Positions 1-9,074 are shown, counted from the stretch's first letter. The stretch is DNA of 64,000 bases from Maribacter forsetii DSM 18668 (GCF_000744105.1 NZ_JQLH01000001.1:310001-374000), one strand, 5' to 3'. Notes: a model not told the origin generated them from the sequence alone. Numbers and translations are program-made.

Positions 1-484
1 CTGGTAAATCATCCGGATTTCTACTGGTTACAAATCCTTCATCAACTACGACCTCTTGGTCTACCCAATTGGCTCCTGCATTAATTACATCATCTTTTAT
101 GGAATTAAAAGATGTCATTTTTCTTCCTTTTACCACTCCCGCACTAATCAGTGTCCAAGGTGCGTGGCAAATTGCGGCTACTGGTTTCTTTAATTTGAAA
201 AAGTCGCGTACAAAGTCCAACGCTGTTTCTTCTCTTCTTAATAAATCTGGATTGATAACTCCACCTGGCAAAACCAAGGCATTGTAATCTTCAACTTTAA
301 CTTCGTTTAGTGTTTTGTCTACTTTATAGCTGTTAGACCAATTACCATCTGCCCAACCTTTTATTTCTCCGTTTTCTAAACTTACGATCTCTACATTAAA
401 GCCTTCTTTTTCCATTGCTTCTTTAGGAGATTTTAATTCACTTTCTTCAAATCCATTTGTAGCTAATATTGCTATCCTCTTCAT
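1..484 (-). CDS. DJ-1/PfpI family protein (type 1 glutamine amidotransferase-like), C-terminus cut by window edge
   Basis: Reading the minus strand from the ATG at 484 gives about 161 codons that run off the window start. The protein opens with MKRIAILATNGFEESEL, typical of DJ-1/PfpI, YhbO-like proteins. The nucleophile elbow AICHAPW carries the expected Cys, and the Glu of GFEESEL is the usual partner. The family includes general stress proteins, deglycase-like enzymes and cysteine peptidase-like proteins in the cytoplasm; which activity applies here cannot be told. It is monocistronic as far as can be seen, 130 bp downstream of the vsr-like gene and on the same strand. Only about 20-25 C-terminal residues should be missing. 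Family assignment is secure, function is not. Confidence 0.9.
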   Translation of the reverse strand, partial: MKRIAILATNGFEESELKSPKEAMEKEGFNVEIVSLENGEIKGWADGNWSNSYKVDKTLNEVKVEDYNALVLPGGVINPDLLRREETALDFVRDFFKLKKPVAAICHAPWTLISAGVVKGRKMTSFNSIKDDVINAGANWVDQEVVVDEGFVTSRNPDDLP

Positions 485-617
485 ATTATATATAGTTTTT
501 AACGATTAATAATTTGTTTGATACTAAGTTACATATCATGTTAGTAAAAAGCCGTTAATTCCTTATTAATAAAGGGTTCACAAGGGTTAAACATTTATTA
601 AATGAACTTTATAAAAT

Positions 618-1100
618 TCATTTTTGGCTCATTTGAACTGTATTTAAATGATGTATGGTTTTAGCTAAACATTCTTGAAGATTCTTTTTTACTTCTGTCT
701 CCCAAAATCTAAATACGGTATAACCCATAGCGGTAAGTTCTTGGTTTACTTCAACGTCTCGTTGCATATTTCGTTCAATTTTTGCAATCCAGAATTCTCG
801 GTTGGTTTTTACTTTTGGTTTACGCTCTTCCCAATTTTTACCATGCCAATATTCTCCATCTATGAATATGACCGTTTTATATTTTGGTAACGCAATATCT
901 GGTCTTCCAATAAGTTTCTTGAAATCTATACGATATCTATATCCGGCAGCGTATAATGCTTTTCTAAAAGCAAGTTCTGGTTTGGTATTCTTACCCTTGA
1001 TTTTGCTCATGATCTTAGATCGCTGAGGTGTAGTGTAAAATCCTGATGCTTCGTTGAACCTTGGTACTATAATTCGTTCTTTAGAATAGTCTTTGGACAT
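618..1100 (-). CDS. Solo Vsr-like very short patch repair endonuclease lacking zinc ligands
   Basis: 160 aa. The order matches Vsr endonucleases, which nick 5' of T in T:G mismatches: MSKIKGKNTKPE near residue 31, GRPDIALPKYKTVIF at 65-79, YWHG at 84-87 and RFWETE at 131-136. Asp68 aligns with the catalytic Asp51 of E. coli Vsr and His86 with His69. The four zinc ligands of E. coli Vsr (C66, H71, C73, C117) align with Glu83, Lys88, Trp90 and Thr135, so the structural zinc site is lost. No cytosine methyltransferase gene, the usual partner, is in the window. The gene starts just beyond the sdh terminator, so it may have its own promoter or depend on read-through. Family membership is confident; activity and specificity are uncertain. 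Confidence 0.85.
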   Translation of the reverse strand: MSKDYSKERIIVPRFNEASGFYTTPQRSKIMSKIKGKNTKPELAFRKALYAAGYRYRIDFKKLIGRPDIALPKYKTVIFIDGEYWHGKNWEERKPKVKTNREFWIAKIERNMQRDVEVNQELTAMGYTVFRFWETEVKKNLQECLAKTIHHLNTVQMSQK

Positions 1101-1110
1101 ATCTAAAAAT

Positions 1111-1144
1111 AAAAAATCCCGAACCTTTATGGTCGGGATTTTTT
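1111..1144 (-). terminator. Rho-independent terminator after sdhB
   Basis: A 12-bp stem (AAAAAATCCCGA with TCGGGATTTTTT) closes a 10-base loop and is followed on the minus strand by a T run. It lies 21 bp after the sdhB stop and 10 bp before the vsr-like start, so it should end the sdhCAB transcript. Confidence 0.85.
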
Positions 1145-1164
1145 AAAATTTTATGATTAAAAGC

Positions 1165-1911
1165 CTAACCTTTAACGTTGGCACTTAAATATTCACGATT
1201 CATTCTTGCGATATTTTCCAAGGATATTCCTTTTGGACATTCAATTTCACAAGCCCCGGTATTGGTACAGTTACCAAAACCTTCAAGATCCATTTGTGCA
1301 ACCATATTTTTAACACGATCTACAGCTTCTACTTGTCCTTGTGGTAATAATGCATATTGAGATACTTTAGCACCCACAAATAACATTGCCGAAGCATTTT
1401 TACAGCTCGCAACACACGCACCGCAACCAATACATGTAGCGGCATCCATAGCCTCATCTGCAGCGTGCTTAGAAATAGGAAGTGAGTTTGCATCTTGTGT
1501 ATTACCAGAAGTATTTACTGAAATATAACCACCGGCATGTTGAATACGGTCAAATGAACTTCTGTCCACCACTAAATCCTTAATTACAGGAAAAGCCTTT
1601 GCTCTAAATGGCTCAATAGTAATGGTATCTCCATCTTTAAACATACGCATGTGCAATTGACATGTAGTTACACCCCTATCAGGACCATGAGCTTCACCGT
1701 TTATGTACATAGAACACATACCGCAAATACCTTCGCGACAATCATGATCAAAAGCTACAGGCTCTTCTCCTTGGTTGATCAACTGCTCGTTCAAAACATC
1801 CATCATTTCCAAAAAGGACATGTGCTCAGATATTTCCGTTACTTTATAATCGACCATGGAACCTTTGTCTTTTGGTCCTTTTTGTCTCCAGATTTTTAAT
1901 GTCAGATTCAT
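1165..1911 (-). CDS. sdhB: Succinate dehydrogenase / fumarate reductase iron-sulfur subunit
   Basis: 248 aa. SdhB passes electrons from the flavoprotein to the membrane cytochrome b in complex II. It has an N-terminal 2Fe-2S ferredoxin domain (CREGICGMC plus a later Cys) and a C-terminal domain with two cluster motifs, CIGCGACVASC and CTNTGACEIECPKG, for the 4Fe-4S and 3Fe-4S centres. I chose the ATG at 1911 (MNLTLKIWRQK) because the 23 residues upstream in frame come from a heptad-repeat spacer and resemble no SdhB. It is the last gene of sdhC-sdhA-sdhB and is followed by a strong terminator. Confidence 0.97.
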   Translation of the reverse strand: MNLTLKIWRQKGPKDKGSMVDYKVTEISEHMSFLEMMDVLNEQLINQGEEPVAFDHDCREGICGMCSMYINGEAHGPDRGVTTCQLHMRMFKDGDTITIEPFRAKAFPVIKDLVVDRSSFDRIQHAGGYISVNTSGNTQDANSLPISKHAADEAMDAATCIGCGACVASCKNASAMLFVGAKVSQYALLPQGQVEAVDRVKNMVAQMDLEGFGNCTNTGACEIECPKGISLENIARMNREYLSANVKG

Positions 1912-1980
1912 AATTATTTCGTTTTTGGTTGTTCGTTGTTCGTTGTTGGTTTGGAAAAACCAGCAACTAGCAACCATCAA
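1912..1980 (-). repeat. Heptad-repeat spacer between sdhA and sdhB
   Basis: On the transcribed strand this spacer reads as 7-base units: TTGATGG, TTGCTAG, TTGCTGG, then after a short loop AACAACG twice, AACAACC and AAAAACG. The second set is an imperfect reverse complement of the first, so the RNA could fold into a hairpin of about 20 bp. It encodes nothing recognisable. Confidence 0.7.
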
Positions 1981-3996
1981 CTACTTATAACTTCTTTGTT
2001 TTAATTCGATTTCGTTGAACTCTAATTCTTCCTTGTGTAAAACGGCATCACCAGGTTCTCCTTTATATTCCCATGCAGAAACGAATGCGAAATCAACATC
2101 GTTACGTTTTGCTTCACCTGCTTGTTCTCCACCTATTTCAACAGACTCTTCTCTAAAGTGACCTCCACAAGATTCAGCTCTTTCTAAAGCATCTTTTGCA
2201 AACAATTCACCAAGTTCCAGGAAATCCGCTACACGACCTGCCTTCTCCAATTCTGCATTTAGCTCCGTTGCTGTGCCAGGTACGCTAACATTTTTATAGA
2301 AGTCTTCACGTAGCGCCTTAATTTCTACCATAGCTTCTTTTAAGCCTTCAGCGTTACGAGACATACCACATTTCTCCCACATGATATTACCTAATTTCTT
2401 ATGGTAATAATCTACAGAGTGAGATCCTTTGTTGTTGATAAAGAAATTAATTTTATCTGTTACTTCTTTTTCTGCAGCATCAAATTCTGGAGTATCAGTA
2501 GCTATTTTACCTGTTCTTATTTCGTGAGAAAGATAATCACCAATAGTATATGGTAAAACAAAATAACCATCAGCCAGACCTTGCATTAATGCCGAAGCTC
2601 CTAATCTATTTGCACCGTGATCAGAGAAGTTTGCTTCACCAATACAATAAAGACCATCTACAGTGGTCATTAAGTTGTAATCAACCCAAACACCACCCAT
2701 GGTATAGTGTACCGCTGGGTAAATCATCATTGGTGTTTTATACGGATCTTGATCTACGATTTTTTCGTACATCTGAAAAAGGTTTCCGTATTTAGCTTTT
2801 ACTATAGCAGCACCAAGTTCATATATTTTGTCAGCAGAAGCATTGTTTATATTATGAATCTTAGCTTGCTCCTTACCATATCTTTCAATAGCTGAAGCAA
2901 AATCTAAGTAAACGGCTTCCCCAGTTGCATTCACACCATAACCGGCATCGCAACGTTCTTTTGCTGCTCTAGACGCAACATCACGTGGTACCAAGTTACC
3001 AAATGCAGGGTATCTTCTTTCTAGGTAGTAATCTCTTTCGTCTTCAGACAAATCGGTAGGCTTTTTCTTGCCTTCGCGAATTGCCATTACATCCTCCATA
3101 TTTTTAGGAACCCAAATACGACCATCATTACGTAAAGACTCTGACATCAATGTCAGTTTAGATTGATAGTCTCCAGAACGTGGAATACACGTTGGGTGAA
3201 TTTGAGTATAACAAGGGTTGGCAAAGAATGCTCCCTTTTTGTGTATTTTCCAAGCAGCGGTTGCATTAGATCCCATTGCGTTTGTTGAAAGGAAATATAC
3301 ATTTCCGTATCCACCAGAAGCAATTACTACGGCATGTGCAGAGTGGCGTTCTATTTCACCAGTAACTAAGTTGCGGGCAATAATACCACGAGCTTTACCA
3401 TTTACCTTTACTACATCTAACATTTCATGACGGTTGAACGGGGTAATTTTACCTCGAGCAATCTGTCTGTTCATTGCAGAATAGGCACCTAACAATAATT
3501 GTTGTCCTGTTTGTCCTTTTGCGTAAAAAGTTCTTGAAACCAATACACCACCAAAAGAACGGTTATCTAATAATCCGCCATAATCACGTGCAAAAGGAAC
3601 CCCTTGTGCAACACATTGGTCAATAATATTTGCAGAAACTTCTGCTAATCTATATACGTTTGCTTCTCTTGAACGGTAATCACCACCTTTTACGGTATCG
3701 TAAAATAAACGGTAAGTAGAATCACCATCACCTTGGTAGTTTTTTGCTGCGTTAATACCACCTTGTGCAGCAATAGAGTGAGCTCTTCTTGGAGAATCTT
3801 GATAACAAAATGTTTTTACATTGTAGCCCAATTCTGCTAAAGTAGCAGCAGCAGAACCTCCTGCTAACCCTGTTCCAACTACAATAACATCAATATTACG
3901 TTTGTTGGCAGGGTTTACCAAATCAATATGGTTCTTATAATCGGTCCACTTCGTTTTCAACGGACCTTTAGGTACTTTTGAGTCTAATACAGACAT
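1981..3996 (-). CDS. sdhA: Succinate dehydrogenase / fumarate reductase flavoprotein subunit
   Basis: 671 aa. This FAD subunit oxidises succinate to fumarate. The dinucleotide-binding motif is VVGTGLAGGSAA at about 39-50. The FAD-attachment region is RRAHSIAAQGG, with His73 the expected covalent flavin site. HPTCIPRSGDY and the C-terminal GGHFREES match substrate-site motifs. The length and the overall form agree with the non-classical, epsilonproteobacterial-type complex II found in Bacteroidota, paired with a single five-helix cytochrome b. It lies 12 bp after sdhC and 69 bp before sdhB. Confidence 0.97.
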   Translation of the reverse strand: MSVLDSKVPKGPLKTKWTDYKNHIDLVNPANKRNIDVIVVGTGLAGGSAAATLAELGYNVKTFCYQDSPRRAHSIAAQGGINAAKNYQGDGDSTYRLFYDTVKGGDYRSREANVYRLAEVSANIIDQCVAQGVPFARDYGGLLDNRSFGGVLVSRTFYAKGQTGQQLLLGAYSAMNRQIARGKITPFNRHEMLDVVKVNGKARGIIARNLVTGEIERHSAHAVVIASGGYGNVYFLSTNAMGSNATAAWKIHKKGAFFANPCYTQIHPTCIPRSGDYQSKLTLMSESLRNDGRIWVPKNMEDVMAIREGKKKPTDLSEDERDYYLERRYPAFGNLVPRDVASRAAKERCDAGYGVNATGEAVYLDFASAIERYGKEQAKIHNINNASADKIYELGAAIVKAKYGNLFQMYEKIVDQDPYKTPMMIYPAVHYTMGGVWVDYNLMTTVDGLYCIGEANFSDHGANRLGASALMQGLADGYFVLPYTIGDYLSHEIRTGKIATDTPEFDAAEKEVTDKINFFINNKGSHSVDYYHKKLGNIMWEKCGMSRNAEGLKEAMVEIKALREDFYKNVSVPGTATELNAELEKAGRVADFLELGELFAKDALERAESCGGHFREESVEIGGEQAGEAKRNDVDFAFVSAWEYKGEPGDAVLHKEELEFNEIELKQRSYK

Positions 3997-4008
3997 AAGT
4001 AATAGGTA

Positions 4009-4689
4009 TTAATGATGATTAAAATGATGAAAAAGGGCAATGAAAATAAATCCTAGCGGAAGTAAAATCGAATACACTTTTGCAAACAATTGTAGTTTTT
4101 CTTTTCTCATGCTAGTGGCACCTGCGGACTGAAATGCAGAACTAAAGCCGTGCATAAGATGCAGCGATAAGAATATGAAGGCGATTACATAAGCACCAAC
4201 ACGTAACGGATTTTCAAATTTATGAGCTAATTCCTCATAATACCTAAAGCCTTCACCGTTTGGTAGCAAACCGGTCATGTCTCCATCAATAAACTTGGTA
4301 TTGATTTCAGGAAGCCAGAAATCAATAAAGTGAAGTACAAGGAAAGCTAAAATAGCTAATCCGCTGTAAATCATATTACGGCTCATCCAAGATGAATTGG
4401 CAGCGCCATTATTTTTAGCATATTTTTTTACTCTAGCACTTCTGTTCTTAGCTTCTAAAATGAAACCCATCACAAAATGATAGATTACACCGAAAATTAG
4501 AACTGGTTGCAATACATATTGTACGGCCCAGAAAGTACCCATAAAATGCGAAGCTTCATTGAACGCATCTGGACTGAAAACCGATAAGATGTTAATTGCA
4601 AAATGCTGAAGTAGAAAAAACATTAAAAAGAAAGCAGAAAGTGCCATTGCGTACTTTCTACCAATCGAAGATTTAAAAAATCCGCTCAT
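4009..4689 (-). CDS. sdhC: Succinate dehydrogenase cytochrome b subunit
   Basis: 226 aa, with five hydrophobic segments (about 12-33, 58-80, 105-125, 160-182 and 200-222). Histidines in or near membrane segments (LLQHFAIN, YHFVMGF, VLHFIDFW, LHLMHGFSSAF) are candidate ligands for the two hemes of a diheme cytochrome b. It anchors SdhAB to the inner membrane and exchanges electrons with menaquinone. The KKYAKNN loop is typical of the Bacteroidota form. First gene of the operon, with a candidate promoter directly upstream. Confidence 0.95.
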   Translation of the reverse strand: MSGFFKSSIGRKYAMALSAFFLMFFLLQHFAINILSVFSPDAFNEASHFMGTFWAVQYVLQPVLIFGVIYHFVMGFILEAKNRSARVKKYAKNNGAANSSWMSRNMIYSGLAILAFLVLHFIDFWLPEINTKFIDGDMTGLLPNGEGFRYYEELAHKFENPLRVGAYVIAFIFLSLHLMHGFSSAFQSAGATSMRKEKLQLFAKVYSILLPLGFIFIALFHHFNHH

Positions 4690-4708
4690 TAGTCGTTAAT
4701 TTTATATG

Positions 4709-4739
4709 CGAATTTACATCACACGTCAGTTATTAACAA
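4709..4739 (-). promoter_or_regulatory. Candidate Bacteroidota promoter for sdhCAB
   Basis: On the minus strand TTG is followed after 20 bp by TAAATTCG, one base from the TAnnTTTG -7 consensus of Bacteroidota. It lies about 20 bp before the sdhC start and is the only good candidate in the spacer at 4690-4868. Confidence 0.5.
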
Positions 4740-4868
4740 GGATTTGGCGGTTTTAGTATGTCTATTTAGATTGATTTTAAAATGAATTTTTGCCATGTTT
4801 AAGAATTTTCTTCAGTTTAAGCTATTAAATTCTTAAATCATTAAACAAAACGACAATTAAAAATTAGA

Positions 4869-5291
4869 TTATTTGTTTGCTTTTTTGGAAATATCTAGCG
4901 CCCAATCCACAGCTTTTTCTAAATCTGTAAATGTTTGAATTCTTTTTGGGAAAATTAATTTTTTCAATAGGGTACTAAAAAAATTATTTCTCAATGGTCC
5001 CACCGAAGCAATGTGCTGCATGTCAAATCTATTTTTATGATATTTGAACCATTCCAAAGGAGCTACTCGATATCTATTTACTCTATTGGCAATATATATG
5101 AACGGGATATCTTTATCATAGATTTCTTGCGCTGCGTAGACTGCTTTTTTTGCATTCTTCCAATTGAAATGTGCTCCTTCGTGCATTTCAGATATGACGA
5201 TACCTCCTTTAAAGAAATAGAATACGCCAAATTCAAATTCTCTTATCTCCCTTATCTGATTAATTAATTCGAGTTCTCGAACTCTTTTCAT
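4869..5291 (-). CDS. Conserved hypothetical protein, possible STAS/SpoIIAA-like fold
   Basis: 140 aa, no signal peptide and no membrane segment. The pattern is a beta strand pair (FGVFYFFKGGIVISEM), a helix (NWKNAKKAVYAAQEIY), a strand (IPFIYIANRV), an amphipathic stretch with an aromatic WFKYHKN, a strand (IASVGPL) and a C-terminal helix (FTDLEKAVDWALD). This alternation resembles small STAS/SEC14-type proteins common in Flavobacteriaceae. I recognise no catalytic residues. It stands alone between sdhC and a DUF2721 gene. The function is unknown and the fold is an inference. Confidence 0.75.
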   Translation of the reverse strand: MKRVRELELINQIREIREFEFGVFYFFKGGIVISEMHEGAHFNWKNAKKAVYAAQEIYDKDIPFIYIANRVNRYRVAPLEWFKYHKNRFDMQHIASVGPLRNNFFSTLLKKLIFPKRIQTFTDLEKAVDWALDISKKANK

Positions 5292-5401
5292 GCCTACTTA
5301 TTATCGGACGGCAAAGATACTGGTTATTACTTAGATAGCTTATAAAAACATCGACGAACGGTAAGGTAATTAGATGGAGGTAGTCATACGTAAAATAGCA
5401 A

Positions 5402-5791
5402 CTATTTCTCCATATCTTTCAACTGAATTTCTAATGCTTTTGTCGATAACTGAACTTCGATCAATGATAGGACTAAGGAGACCATTAACGCAAATAGACT
5501 GATACTGAACACCAAATTTGCCCAAAAAGTAAGTTCTACATAAATCAAGGTCATCGTAATTACCGCTAATAAAAAACTAAAGATTGCAGTTGCCTGCATA
5601 TTCTTGATTATTGTAAGTCGTTTGCGTAGTTTTTGAACTTGCAGACCAACGGATTGCGATGCTGTTTCTTGATACTTTTGATGTAGTTGGCGTATTAATG
5701 CCGCAATAGCCAAATAACGAGCGTTATAGGCTAGCATGGTCAATGAAATGGCAGGAAAAAGTAATGCAGGTATACCTAAAGTGAGTTCCAT
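5402..5791 (-). CDS. DUF2721 family inner-membrane protein
   Basis: 129 aa. One hydrophobic N-terminal segment (about 5-27) is followed by a charged, probably cytoplasmic helix with many Lys/Arg/Gln (about 33-62) and two close hydrophobic segments (about 66-86 and 90-112). The motif ISLTMLAYNARYLAIAALIR is characteristic of DUF2721. No function is known for the family. It lies 12 bp upstream-to-downstream from the cupin gene on the same strand, so these two and the large beta-propeller gene probably share a transcript. Confidence 0.85.
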   Translation of the reverse strand: MELTLGIPALLFPAISLTMLAYNARYLAIAALIRQLHQKYQETASQSVGLQVQKLRKRLTIIKNMQATAIFSFLLAVITMTLIYVELTFWANLVFSISLFALMVSLVLSLIEVQLSTKALEIQLKDMEK

Positions 5792-5803
5792 AAATATTAT
5801 TTC

Positions 5804-6142
5804 TTAATCTGTAGCTATGCCAAAATAAGTCCAGGTGACATCAATATTAAACGGATTGGATTGTCCATGAATTTCGCCAGGTGCTATAGTAATGCATTTT
5901 CCGGGTCCTACTTCATATGCTTCTCCTGATATTGTAAAAATGGCTTTTCCGGTTTGTATATGAAACACTTCATACATGGTGTCATGCTTGTGTAATTCTA
6001 CTTTTTGACCCGGTTTAAAAACAGCGGAGCCGTACATCATCAATTGCGGAATTTCACCGCTCTCGATAAATGTTCGTTTCTTTATTTTTGGATCATGACT
6101 TACCCCTAAATCAGGTAATTCGTTCCAATCTACTATTTTCAT
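5804..6142 (-). CDS. Cupin-domain protein
   Basis: 112 aa, a single cupin barrel. The first cupin motif is visible as G-(x)5-HKHDTMYEVFHIQTG (about 44-64) and the second as PGKCITIAPGEIHGQSNP (about 83-100). His residues 53 and 55, Glu59 and His94 could bind a metal ion. Small stand-alone cupins serve as dioxygenases, isomerases or ligand sensors, so the substrate cannot be inferred. It ends 12 bp before DUF2721 and begins 4 bp after the beta-propeller gene stop, which suggests co-transcription. Confidence 0.85.
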   Translation of the reverse strand: MKIVDWNELPDLGVSHDPKIKKRTFIESGEIPQLMMYGSAVFKPGQKVELHKHDTMYEVFHIQTGKAIFTISGEAYEVGPGKCITIAPGEIHGQSNPFNIDVTWTYFGIATD

Positions 6143-6146
6143 ATGG

Positions 6147-8999
6147 CTATTCTATATCAAAAGTTACCTTTTCAGTGGTTCCGTTACCAATAATTTCAAC
6201 ACTGTAGCTGCCAGTTGGTAAATATGTGCTACCATTTTTGGCTTGTTTTAAAACAGTTTTATGTTTTTTAAGGTAGTTTAACTTGCCAGTTTTTGAAAAT
6301 GCAACATCATAAGATAAGATGTTTAATCCCTTACTGGCTATAATTTCCGTTTCGCTAACCACAATATTATCAGATGATTTTATTTTGGCTTGGTATACAT
6401 CATCTCTGTCTGAGTAAAATGTAATGTCTAAACCTGGTGTTCTAGCTTTAGACCATGAACTCCAAGAGTTACCCCATCGTGAAGAATGTTTTATATTTTC
6501 CAATGGGTAAACATGTAAGTCTTTATTTAATATTTCTGATGTCATGCTTTGTAATGCGGAAATATCGGCTTTGTAAATACTTCTACCGTGTGTGCCCACA
6601 ATTAGGTGTTTAGCTTCTTTCTGTATAACCAAATCATGCACGGCTACATAAGGCATTCCGTTTTGAAAAGATTGCCATGTTGTACCTCTATCCAGAGTAA
6701 CATATAGTCCATTATCCGTACCTACAAATAATAGGTTTTCATTTTCAGCGTCTTCAATAATTACATTTACGGCAGAGGTAGGAATGTTTGCCGAAATACT
6801 TTTCCAAGTAGCGCCTTTGTCTTCACTTACATATACGTACGGTGTAAAATCATCTGAGCGATAACCATTTAAAGTGGCATACACCCTGTTTTTTTGATGT
6901 TTGGAAGCGATAACCCTGCTAACCCATAAATTCTGTGGTAGGTTTTTAGAAATAACATTCCAAGTACCACCACCATTTTCTGTGCGTTGAATTAAACCAT
7001 CATCACTACCGGTATATAGTAATCCAAATTTGAAAGGAGATTCTGAAATGGTTGCTAAGGTTCCAAATGCTACATTACCCTTTTTTCCGCCTTGGGTTAA
7101 ATCGCCAGAAATGGTTTCCCAAGTATCTCCTTGGTTTAAGGAACGATGTAGCTTGTTGCTACCCATGTATAAAATATCTTGATTATGTGGGGAAAGTAGA
7201 ATAGGGGACTGCCAGTTAAAACGATACGGTGTTTCACCTAACTCATGCTTTGGCTGAATATAGTTGCGTGTTTCATTTTCTAAATCTATTCTGAAATAAT
7301 TACCAAATTGGTATCCCGTATAAACGATATTAGCGTTGCGATTATCTACTTCTACCTGCATACCATCACCACCCATAATTGATTTCCATGGGTATTGACC
7401 TGTTTGTTGCCATTTGCTGTTTTCTTCAGCATTGTTCGGTCCCATCCAAACTCCATTATCTTGAAGGCCGCCATAAACATTATATGGTTTTTCATTGTCA
7501 ACCGCTATTGCATAAAATTGACCAACTGTTGATGAGTTGTTTTTAAACCAATGTTTACCATCGTCATATGATGTATTTACACCACCATCATTTCCATTGA
7601 TTAGGTGACCTACTAAATTGGGATTTACCCATACTGCATGGTGATCAGAATGTACATTGTCACCACTTATAGAACTGTATGTTTTACCACCATCTTTAGA
7701 AGCTATAATTGGTACCCCAGATAAGTAAATGGCATCAACATTATTAGGGTCTACGGTTATTTGCGCAAAATAATACCCGTAACTATAGAACAAATCGTCT
7801 ATATAATCTTCATTTTGCTTTGACCATGTGCTACCGCCATCATTACTACGATACACTTCTGCACCAATTACAGGTGTGTCAAAAAGCATAGAGTTGGCAT
7901 CTTCTAAGTACAAGGCAAGATCTGTTGGTTTTACGGCATTGCTACGTACCATCTGTTTTACATTGGCAGCTCTGTATTTTTCGTGAAAATTATTGGTCTT
8001 TAAAAACTCGTTTAGGTCTTTATCGTTTAGGTCTAAAAATTGTTCTTTTGATAGGGTCTTAAAATCATCTTTGGTCAACCCAGCTTGCTTCTCTTTCTTT
8101 TCTTTGGTTGCGTTTCTTCTAAATTGACTGTCGTGTACGGCATAAACGGTATTGTCGTCAAAAACAGCTAGACCAATTCTACCTACACCTTCACCCGTAG
8201 GAAAACCGCTGGTTGGAGTAGAAATTTTAGTCCAAGAATTACCAGCATCAATACTTTTGTAAATGCCAGAGCCTTCACCGTTTCCAATAAAATCCCACGC
8301 TTTTCTATCTTTTTGCCAAGCCGCGGCATATTGAATGTTGTAGTTTTTTGGCGAAACGGCAACATCTATTATTCCAGTTTTGTCATCAATGAACAAGGTG
8401 TTTTTCCAAGTTTTTCCACCATCTGTTGTTTTGTAAATACCGCGCTCTTTATTTGTAGAATATAAATGACCCGTTACGCCAACCGTTACCTCATTGGCAT
8501 TATCCGGATTCACCACAATGCGTCCTATATGGTGTGAATCTGATAAACCCATATGTTGCCACGTTTTACCTTTGTCGCTAGATTTTAAAATACCGATACC
8601 TGCGTATGATGAACGAGAAGAATTGTTTTCCCCTGTGCCTGCCCAAATAGTACCACTCTGCCAGTGAACGGCAATATCACCAAGATTTTGGGTTTGAGTT
8701 TCATCCATTACGGGAGTAAAAGAATTACCGTTGTTGTTGGTATACCACAATCCGCCAGAGGCATAGGCAACGTAATATTCAGTAGGGTTGTTCTTATTGA
8801 CCGCTAAATCTACAACACGACCGCTCATGACAGAGGGACCTATATTTTTTAGCGGAATGTTTTTAACCAAAGAACTTGCGTCCATAGCTTTTTTTGCTTG
8901 TAAAGACGCATCTATTTTTTGCGATGAGGTGGGTTGAATTTGTGCCGTTGCTATAGAAATGCTGGCGAATACTAATAGGTAAAATTGTTTCATTTTCAT
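6147..8999 (-). CDS. Secreted beta-propeller (BNR/sortilin-like repeat) protein
   Basis: 950 aa with a signal peptide (KQFYLLVFASISIATAQ). It carries many Asp-box/BNR-like repeats of the form S-x-D-x-G-x-TW, for example SSDKGKTWQ, TTDGGKTWK, SIDAGNSWT, SNDGGSTWS, SEDKGATWK and LDRGTTWQ, as in VPS10/sortilin-type ten-bladed propellers. A charged helical insert (about 295-350) interrupts the repeats. The C-terminal 120 residues form a beta domain like those of Bacteroidota surface proteins, but no clear type IX sorting tail is present. Despite the Asp boxes it has no sialidase catalytic set. It lies next to two M28 peptidases, which fits a role in extracellular protein or peptide handling, but that is inference. 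Confidence 0.85.
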   Translation of the reverse strand: MKMKQFYLLVFASISIATAQIQPTSSQKIDASLQAKKAMDASSLVKNIPLKNIGPSVMSGRVVDLAVNKNNPTEYYVAYASGGLWYTNNNGNSFTPVMDETQTQNLGDIAVHWQSGTIWAGTGENNSSRSSYAGIGILKSSDKGKTWQHMGLSDSHHIGRIVVNPDNANEVTVGVTGHLYSTNKERGIYKTTDGGKTWKNTLFIDDKTGIIDVAVSPKNYNIQYAAAWQKDRKAWDFIGNGEGSGIYKSIDAGNSWTKISTPTSGFPTGEGVGRIGLAVFDDNTVYAVHDSQFRRNATKEKKEKQAGLTKDDFKTLSKEQFLDLNDKDLNEFLKTNNFHEKYRAANVKQMVRSNAVKPTDLALYLEDANSMLFDTPVIGAEVYRSNDGGSTWSKQNEDYIDDLFYSYGYYFAQITVDPNNVDAIYLSGVPIIASKDGGKTYSSISGDNVHSDHHAVWVNPNLVGHLINGNDGGVNTSYDDGKHWFKNNSSTVGQFYAIAVDNEKPYNVYGGLQDNGVWMGPNNAEENSKWQQTGQYPWKSIMGGDGMQVEVDNRNANIVYTGYQFGNYFRIDLENETRNYIQPKHELGETPYRFNWQSPILLSPHNQDILYMGSNKLHRSLNQGDTWETISGDLTQGGKKGNVAFGTLATISESPFKFGLLYTGSDDGLIQRTENGGGTWNVISKNLPQNLWVSRVIASKHQKNRVYATLNGYRSDDFTPYVYVSEDKGATWKSISANIPTSAVNVIIEDAENENLLFVGTDNGLYVTLDRGTTWQSFQNGMPYVAVHDLVIQKEAKHLIVGTHGRSIYKADISALQSMTSEILNKDLHVYPLENIKHSSRWGNSWSSWSKARTPGLDITFYSDRDDVYQAKIKSSDNIVVSETEIIASKGLNILSYDVAFSKTGKLNYLKKHKTVLKQAKNGSTYLPTGSYSVEIIGNGTTEKVTFDIE

Positions 9000-9074
9000 G
9001 TTGTTGATAGTGCTGATGGTAAGTTACTGATTACTTATGCTCTTGGCAAACTGTAATGTCATTTGACTGGACTT

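Noticed and set aside
1912..1980. N-terminal extension of SdhB through the spacer
   Set aside because: The residues come from the heptad repeats, and MNLTLKIWRQK at 1911 is the natural start.
6147..8999. Sialidase, from its Asp-box repeats
   Set aside because: Asp boxes occur in sortilin-type propellers too, and no arginine triad or FRIP motif is visible.
9000..9074. Possible further heptad spacer before the large propeller gene
   Set aside because: Some 7-base similarity (AGTAATC, AGTAACT) but no clear run and no fold-back arm.
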